In this document: one piece after another, positions 57,879 to 64,000 of the stretch | How positions within the stretch are numbered: position 1 is the stretch's first letter | Layout of the letters: every line of letters starts with the position of its first letter | Source of the DNA: Conus ventricosus | Lineage: Eukaryota; Mollusca; Gastropoda; Neogastropoda; Conidae | DNA: 64,000 bases | Direction of reading: 5' to 3' | NCBI GenBank assembly: GCA_018398815.1 | Contig: CM031616.1 | Location: 29,443,609 to 29,507,608 of the forward strand | Translations under genes and position numbers: made by a program | The notes under the pieces: generated by a model | Told to the model about the DNA's origin: nothing | The model's database searches: none | The model's input: the letters and a program-made list of their open reading frames with translations, nothing else

Positions 57879-59279
57879 GTGAGTTGTCATGTATCATGGA
57901 ATCTTTCAATAACTACCTTTAAGAAATGCTTCAGAACTGGGTCTTTAAAAGTAGTCTTTGTTCGGAAGAGCATCAAGAGTAGACCAAGAGAAAAAAGTTC
58001 TTGAAAAATGGGTCTTTGACCTGCTAATGCTGGGTAGTTGTTGCCTTTTGGTATAGAAGATGACAGAGCAGAAGTTTAGGTTTCTTTTCAATCCCTCTGC
58101 TATTAGTACAGCTTAGAGTAGAAGAAAATACATGTCGACCAAAATGTTACCTTGACAGAACTGAGATGTAAATAGGTAATATCCACTATTATGCTTTTCA
58201 GTGATTCCCCTGATAATGAAAAAAAAAAAAAGAACACTTTCATGCCCCCTCCCCTCTTTCCTCACATGCTTATATACATGGATGTCGACTTATCAACTCC
58301 ACTTGAGCCAGTTCAATATAAATGTCCGACTGCCATGTCAGGCAGCAGTCAATACTCTTGACTTGCCCCAAGTGATACGTTGACTCGCCCCAAAATGGTT
58401 ATAACTACCCAGTGTGTGGGAGCAAGATTTAGGAGAAATGTGAACAGACAACTATTGGTTCTGAGCCAGCACTTGGCCAAGGGGTGGGTATACTCAATCA
58501 CCAACAGGAACCCATTGTGCTGCAGTTTGGTCTTACCTCTTATTTTAGCATTGGAATAAATACATTCAGCTGTCTGAATGGAGTGGTTTGGAACAGTCCC
58601 ATCCAAATAAATTTGTTGAGCAATGTTGTGGCCAGGTTGCCCCATAAGAATGATGTTTGGTACTCCAGAGATATTCTCATCTGTAATTTGTTGTGCAGTT
58701 TTGTGACCAAATTACTGTGTAAGATTTACATAACAAGGCCTCAAAGATACCAAAATAGCTCTGTTGAATGAACTGATGAGGTATTCATGGGTTAAGGAGA
58801 GGGGGTAATTTTGCTGGTAGGTAAATCTAGTTTAGATCTTGGAAAAAAATTTACCTAACAAAGAGGTCCTTAAGAGTAGGAAGACATTAGTGGAAAATAT
58901 GTGTTTGTTTACTTCATTCTTGACAGGATCTTAAAATTAGAAACATTTTACTTTGTGCCCTGATAGCTGTGTCAGTCCATTTTTGTTGTTGTCATTCTTT
59001 CTTTGCATTGCACATGTGTCCATTAACACACCAACTTTTTTTAAATATTAATTTGCTCAATTTGATTTATTCAGCTACATCATAGTACATGTTTTAATTA
59101 ATCCATTACCATTGATGCCAAACACAAACACAGACATATACAAACACATGCATATGGACAGCCTTGTGCACAGACTTGCACACACAGATATCCATGAACA
59201 GGCACTAACATACAAACATCACAGACACACGCGTACATATACACATGCATGTGCAAATGTGCACACACGGACACACAAC

Positions 59280-59314
<35 letters not shown>

Positions 59315-59340
59315 ACACACACAAACACACACACACTGTC
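57879..59340. other. intronic or intergenic, no exon recognised
   Basis: AT-rich sequence with a CA microsatellite at 59282-59340. No further pitchfork exon was found. Confidence 0.4.
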
Positions 59341-59367
59341 ACACACTCACTCATTCTCTCTCTCTCT

Positions 59368-59457
59368 CAGAGAACAGAGAAATGTCTGTTCTAACTCAGC
59401 CGGTCTCAACCAGTTTCGACCGGCTGACCTTTAGAACAGACATTTCTCTGTTCTCTG
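59368..59457. repeat. long hairpin (36-bp stem, 12-nt loop)
   Basis: 27 bp (59368-59394) are perfectly complemented at 59431-59457. An inner 9-bp stem, CAGCCGGTC/GACCGGCTG (59397-59405 / 59418-59426), closes on loop TCAACCAGTTTC. Only a small 2/4-nt internal loop interrupts the stem. It lies 120 bp past the end of the ATPase remnant. Confidence 0.95.
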
Positions 59458-59577
59458 ACAAGTAAGGCTTTAAAATGAATTAAAAAATGATAATCCATCA
59501 CACATTCTTTTTTCAATAACCAAAAAAATAACGACCCTACAAACAAACATACTGTGTAGGATTATCCGTTTTTAATA

Positions 59578-60145
59578 CTAATTTACTAAACTTTCAGATT
59601 TTAGTTTTTGCTTTAATCCTATGTTTTTCCTGATCATTTTCAATAACATCATTTTCACGCAAACATTCATCAAAGCTCTCTGTCTTTCATGTGAAATAAA
59701 AACTACAGTTTTTAACTGTTCTCTAAAGTCTTTTAAAACTGAGTTATATTTTGGCAAAAAAATCCACACACTTATCCCAGCATGTCTTCCACTAAAGGCT
59801 AGTTTCGACAAAGTGTTTTCTTTTTAACTATTGTCTCTTTCGGGCTGAACAGTCATCTATAATAATAGTGTCTGCGTTCCTTCAACAATATAAAAAAGCG
59901 TTCTAGACACTCACTCAGTTTATTGCCAGGATTAACTAAAAATTGTTATCATCAGTCCATATAAACCTTCTATCATGATATGCTTTGTTCCCTTTAAGTG
60001 TTGGACAGAAAACCACAATATGATCAAAATTATAACGATAAAAATGTTTGTAACAGGTCGAGGATAAATATTGTTTTCCACAACCAGTTTGTCCACAAAT
60101 TAATGAACAATGAGGGGTTTTTGTCATAAAGTTTAACTGCTCCAT
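59578..60145 (-). pseudogene. genome-packaging ATPase (A32/FtsK-HerA type) remnant of a virus-like element
   Basis: The start at 60145 gives a Walker A-like GQTGCGKQYL, where the usual Thr/Ser after GK is Gln, then FDHIVVFCPTLKGNKAY. In another frame (about 59875) a Walker B-like TIIIDDCSARK appears. In a third frame (59811-59578) SKLAFSGRHAGISVW and KYNSVLKDFREQ follow, the usual arginine-finger region of this family. Order and spacing fit one ATPase of about 190-250 residues, broken by stops at 59936 and others and by at least two frameshifts. Such ATPases package DNA in Polinton/adintovirus-like and related viruses. It is an old, inactive copy. Confidence 0.7.
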
Positions 60146-60253
60146 AGTTTTATAACAAACTTAATCTAATCCAGTTTTTTGTTTTTATCATGCTCTCTGT
60201 TAAAACTTGTTCAGTATAATAAAATCCTATAAGGTCTAAATGTGTAAGATTAA

Positions 60254-61016
60254 TCAATTTAGTTCTGTAAAATTGTTTCTATTTAGACTAATATTGATTT
60301 TGTTGCTTGTTGTTATGACCTTAATATCCTCACCATTGTTAAGAACGACGACGGTAACTTTAAGTTTTTCAACGTCTAAGTTTTGCCAGCTAATTAGAAT
60401 TCCTTTTAGAAGGACGTCACTAACGCCACAGCCCCATTCCTCTTCACATCTTTTAAGACAGAAATTTCAAATATCATTGTAAACGTGTCTCCTAATTTCA
60501 TTTGCGGAATGAACTGTAATTTTGTAGAAGCATCCTTTAAAACTGTTTCTCTTCTGTGGAGGATGTACTGTTTATTCCCATACGGCTTTATTTCAATCTC
60601 TTTCCGACTATTGTCGTCTGGCATAAGACTTACATTTAAAGGGCCAGAGTTGAATGCTTTTCTGAAACTTTTTTGACGACTAAAAAAGTAAATGGGCTTA
60701 TGAATTCAAATTTTATTTCCCATTCTAAATATGGTTCTAAGTGCCATTTAAGGTCAGGTTTTCGAACTATTTTATATTCATACTGGCCAACATTATTTGC
60801 TTCTAGATTGCGCAGTTGTTCTAGTTTAGGAAACTTTTTGCTGTCGCTAACCTCTTTGCGTTTATAATCACCATCTTTAGTGTACTCAAAACCATACAAA
60901 GTGCCTATTTCACCATTCTGTTCAAAGTCCACAACGTCTGCAAGGTCTTTTAATTCTAAAGTTATACACCTCACAGGCGCTAATGTAACTCCTGATTCTT
61001 CTGGCCCACGCGACAT
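60254..61016 (-). pseudogene. unknown protein of the virus-like block (two frameshifts)
   Basis: Begins MSRGPEESGVTLAPVRCITL at 61016, 16 bp after the stop of the upstream gene. The frame is lost near 60685-60700 and again near 60405-60425, with convincing coding residues resuming each time (FNSGPLNVSLMPDD; LISWQNLDVEKLKVTVVVLN). The stop is at 60254. Undamaged it would be about 254 codons. I do not recognise the fold; beta-rich composition and position between a penton-like gene and an ATPase suggest a structural protein, as inference only. Transcribed with its neighbours in a compact, same-strand order. Confidence 0.6.
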
Positions 61017-61032
61017 TTTTTAGTACAACTTA

Positions 61033-61728
61033 TTATTTTATTTCCAAAACAATGTGCAGGTTATCACATTTTACGACTTTCCCTGTTTTGTCTGTGATCT
61101 TTATATTAAATGATCCGACCCTCCCACAAACTAATCTTTTAAACTGTAAATTAGGGAATTGTATAATTTCATAATCGCAATATGCAGCTTTCCCTGATGG
61201 AAGAGCTCTTAAAACAGTTGAGGGCCTTCCATCATATAAGTTTTCATCAGTGCTTAGCTCATCCAAATGAACATAGAGTAATGAATGTAATTCAAGATCG
61301 AGCGGATTTTCTCCTTCATAAGTAGTTTTGTTTGATGTAACAATAAATCTTTGAGCGTCCTGACTGTCAGTTGCAAAGCCTAACATTTTAGCTAGCTTGT
61401 TATCAAAATAGTAACTTGCTGCTTCAGGTTTGAATGTTAATATTGTTTTTAGATTTGCATTGTTAAGTTTGAGAGTAATGTCTAAGTTACTCATTGCTTC
61501 TTTTAGTGAGCAAAACCCGTAATAACCATCAGGTATTGTTAACTGGCGAACTTCGTCGCTTCCCCTTTTATATTTTTTAATCTTATTATTCCCCTTGGCT
61601 TCAGTTATATTAAACCATACAACTTTGTAGAATATTTCATGGAGCGCGACCATTTTGGTTCCGCAATCGTTATCAATAGCATGTTCTAAAGACGGAGGAC
61701 GGTCTTGAGTTGTTATTGTTACAAACAT
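61033..61728 (-). CDS. penton-like (minor capsid) protein of a virus-like element
   Basis: An intact 231-codon frame. Visible blocks: LTIPDGYYGFCSLKEAMSNL, then LKTILTFKP, LAKMLGFATDSQ, LLYVHLDELS and an end with FNIKITDKTGKVVKCDNLHI. The pattern of an LTIP-G-Y entry, a TLKS-like strand, a LLGF box and a final IKITD..G strand resembles the penton-like single-jelly-roll proteins of Polinton/adintovirus-like elements. That is from memory of the family, not a search. Alone among the three genes it has no frameshift. The upstream 61735-61800 is AT-rich and may hold the promoter. Confidence 0.5.
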   Translation of the reverse strand: MFVTITTQDRPPSLEHAIDNDCGTKMVALHEIFYKVVWFNITEAKGNNKIKKYKRGSDEVRQLTIPDGYYGFCSLKEAMSNLDITLKLNNANLKTILTFKPEAASYYFDNKLAKMLGFATDSQDAQRFIVTSNKTTYEGENPLDLELHSLLYVHLDELSTDENLYDGRPSTVLRALPSGKAAYCDYEIIQFPNLQFKRLVCGRVGSFNIKITDKTGKVVKCDNLHIVLEIK

Positions 61729-61734
61729 TTGTTA

Positions 61735-62470
61735 TTAAACGAAATAAAAATGAGCGCGTTTAATATACTAAGATGGCAACAATATTCTGTTGGGCCGCAT
61801 ACAATCCTAAAAATATAGCAACTGATACTCTTGACAATTGCGGTGACCCAGACTGACACTTTTCATAAAAGGTGAGTACTCCAGTAAGCTGATATCTTAA
61901 CCCCCCCCTATTAAAAAAGACTACATCGCAAAGTGTGGTTCAGTCCTCGATGCCGTTTTATCAGACCCAGTTAACTTTGCTGTGTTTTGTGCATCAACTG
62001 GGTGTGGAGTGTAGTATGCTAATCATTTAATATATCTGATCTTTTGTGAGGTCAGTGTATCTGATTTCATTTTTATTCCTCCTTCAGGCGTATTATGACT
62101 GAACTTGCGAGCGCCTTTACCAAATGATTAAAACGTATAATCCATTTAGCACAGGAATAGACATGAAGGCTTTTTGAAAGGTCTGTAACGAAATTCAATA
62201 TTTATGGTAAGTCAGACTTTAGACAAAAGTCGGATCTTAATCATGGTCTAGCACCCATATTTTTGTGGGAGTGCCACAGAAAGTATAAATATGACTGGAA
62301 TCCTCCTTAACAATCGTTCTCTTCAGGCAACAGCTGTGCACCTTGGGTCCATAGAGCAAGAGCATATAAACTGCATGGACACATTTATCTTAGACACATC
62401 TGAGGGCCCTAACTCAAGCGGGGAATAGTACGAAAATAAACGACTCTATTCGTTAATGGTTTGCGTTTGC
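61735..62470. other. non-coding upstream of the virus-like block
   Basis: AT-rich; no gene seen. May still belong to the virus-like element. No terminal repeat matching the 59368-59457 hairpin was found here. Confidence 0.4.
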
Positions 62471-62473
62471 TAG

Positions 62474-62641
62474 GTTCGCAAAGCACAGAAAAGGTCGAGC
62501 ATAACTGATTTTCTACTGGCTTTGATGCACAAAAACCAATACTTTGCGACTTTAGAGGACGCCATTAATTCTACAGTTGATTTAGATTCAAAGTTTAAAA
62601 AGGTACCAAATGTTTTACAAAATATGCAAGGATGTAAGTAG
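62474..62641 (+). CDS. short open frame, unknown, after a TAG
   Basis: In the frame after TAG (62471-62473) the plus strand reads VRKAQKRSSITDFLLALMHK and LEDAINSTVDLDSKFKK, ending at TAG 62639. 55 codons with ordinary composition and no ATG at the start (first Met at about residue 18). Could be a fragment of another gene of the virus-like element or an isolated exon. I do not recognise it. Confidence 0.25.
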   Translation, partial: VRKAQKRSSITDFLLALMHKNQYFATLEDAINSTVDLDSKFKKVPNVLQNMQGCK

Positions 62642-62848
62642 ACTTTGCGTTGGCCACTGGTTTATACATGCTGCCTTCTGACCTTAGAACTCCAGGTTGG
62701 AACTAAATAAACTAAACAATGAATCATTTGTGGGCCGGCAATGAACAGTAGGTTGGGAAAGGAAAAATACATAATTATGGGCCACAGTAATAGTACAAAC
62801 AATACAAATACACCATGACCCCCAGATTAAGTCTTACAATCCCACCTG

Positions 62849-63130
62849 CCGGCCTTGTGGCGAAGTGGTTAGCGGTCGTCGGACTCCCGGCTGGGAGGTC
62901 GTGGAGTTCGACATCCCATCAGAGTCATGTGGGGTATTTTTCTGCCCCGACGGCTCCTACCCGGAGTTGAGTTTGTGCGGGACTCAGATGGGAAGACTGG
63001 GACCACAACAGTCGAGTGTCATCCACTTAATGGATGCTTTCTGAGAGTGGTGCTCATATTTCCTGACCTACACTGCAGGTGCCTGTATTTCTCGGGCCTG
63101 GTTGACGCCTGGATAATATAGTATGAAAGG
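62849..63130 (+). mobile_element. tRNA-derived SINE (second family)
   Basis: Head GCCGGCCTTGTGGCGAAGTG with A box TGGCGAAGTGGTTAGCGG and B-box-like GAGTTCGACATCCC (about 62905). The downstream body is GC-rich and unrelated to the SINE at 49862. No clear target-site duplication was found, and the 3' limit is approximate. Confidence 0.65.
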
Positions 63131-64000
63131 AAGCGTAAGAGTACAGCCCTGTCATGTAGTCTCAGGACCGAAATGGGAAATCGTTGCATCATCTTCAATC
63201 ATACTCTTTCTCATCAATCAGCATTAAAAAAAAATGTCTCAAATTTGGGGCCGCCTTCATGCCCTGCTCTCATGGTGACATCAATTTCGATGTCCTCTCC
63301 CCGTCTGTGCCTTGGTTTGGATACGTACGGGGTCCCGGGTATCGGCGAGAGTCCAGGGGGCTGTCGTGGACGGACGTGGTGGCGCCCTCCGCGAGGGAGA
63401 GCCTCACTCACGCCGGCTCCGCGGGACCTAAGCAAATTATTGTCGTCTGTCGGGGGCCTTAGTAGGTGGTTGTCCTGTGTATGTTAGATCAGAAACAGGC
63501 GTCACTGAACACCACCGAACTGACTCGGCCAGCAGTGCAGTGTCTCCTCCGGTGGGTTGCCTTTGACTGCTACCTCTGGACTGCCGGTGCAGTGGGCTGC
63601 GGCTGGGGTACGACCGGGCGTGGGCTGTGGGCGGGGGGGGTGTATGTCGGAATGAGCGGCGTTTGGGTTGCACTGCCTCTGAGGTTGGCGCAGAGGTTGA
63701 GGACAGCTAAAAAAACAAAAAAAAAATAAAAAGTCATCCAATCCCAAGGTCCAAAGCACAAGACTGTTGAAGACGTGGACTTTGTTCGCGATAACACAGA
63801 ATATGGAAAGACAGCATTTGGTTGTTGGATAAAACTGGCCTAGGATTACTTGGTCTTTATCTTACTAAATTAGGTAACCCAAACTTTTAAGAGAAACTAA
63901 TGCCCATAAGTGCTGGCTATAAAGCCAACTACTTTGCTTTGCAGTAGACAAAACGCCAGCTAATAACATCCCTAATATACCTGGCAAAGAGTCTATAGCT
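63131..64000. other. GC-richer sequence, no gene recognised
   Basis: 63290-63700 is GC-rich with several short frames on both strands, none of them convincing. It may be another SINE-like or promoter-type segment. An A-rich stretch at 63709-63732 could be a retroposon tail. Confidence 0.4.

Noticed and set aside
62849..62920. Possible functional tRNA gene
   Set aside because: The cloverleaf is poor (GACATCCC in place of the T-arm sequence) and a long GC-rich body follows, so it is called a SINE.
1..64000. CRISPR array, bacterial operon or riboswitch
   Set aside because: The window is eukaryotic. The regular arrays have no unique spacers and no Cas genes.

Overview
The window is animal nuclear DNA. 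It has spliced genes with GT-AG introns, dense CA/GA microsatellites, long minisatellites and many transposable elements. A mollusc (gastropod-like lophotrochozoan) is my inference from the repeat style and from the divergence of the two host genes; nothing seen proves the species. Single-base indels recur in mobile elements, in the minisatellite and in one exon of an otherwise perfect host gene. Some 'frameshifts' may therefore be assembly errors rather than real decay.

Layout: (1) 500-6150 holds a two-exon hAT transposase gene on the minus strand. Its intron carries two further hAT-related elements: a 1987-3258 element with a BED-finger exon on the opposite strand, and a 3598-5189 element with perfect 14-bp TIRs. 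(2) 6150-9500 is featureless. (3) 9506-15140 is a complete piggyBac transposon with TTAA on both sides, 16-bp TIRs, subterminal palindrome arrays, a three-exon transposase on the minus strand, and a convergent four-exon passenger gene of unknown function on the plus strand. (4) 20203-38445 is the complete TFIIH p62 gene (GTF2H1), minus strand, 13 coding exons, about 562 codons. Its introns hold SINE, Penelope-like and tandem repeats. (5) 39505-40495 is a 92-bp tandem array, and 41130-41750 has two unidentified minus-strand exon candidates. (6) 42240-45332 is a dead non-LTR retrotransposon. (7) 49277-57878 has two exons of a pitchfork (PIFO/CIMAP3) ciliary gene, plus strand. The intron between them holds a 23-bp minisatellite of about 5 kb and a SINE with an intact 11-bp target-site duplication. 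(8) 59578-61728 is a compact, AT-rich, decayed virus-like block: a penton-like protein, an unknown protein and an A32/FtsK-like packaging ATPase. A 36-bp-stem hairpin at 59368-59457 lies just beyond its 3' end. (9) 62849 onward holds a tRNA-derived SINE and GC-richer sequence with no recognised gene.

The host genes are housekeeping transcription/repair (p62) and cilium biology (pitchfork). The rest is mobile-element history. The best candidates for something undescribed are the piggyBac passenger gene with its palindromic ends and the virus-like block with its terminal hairpin.
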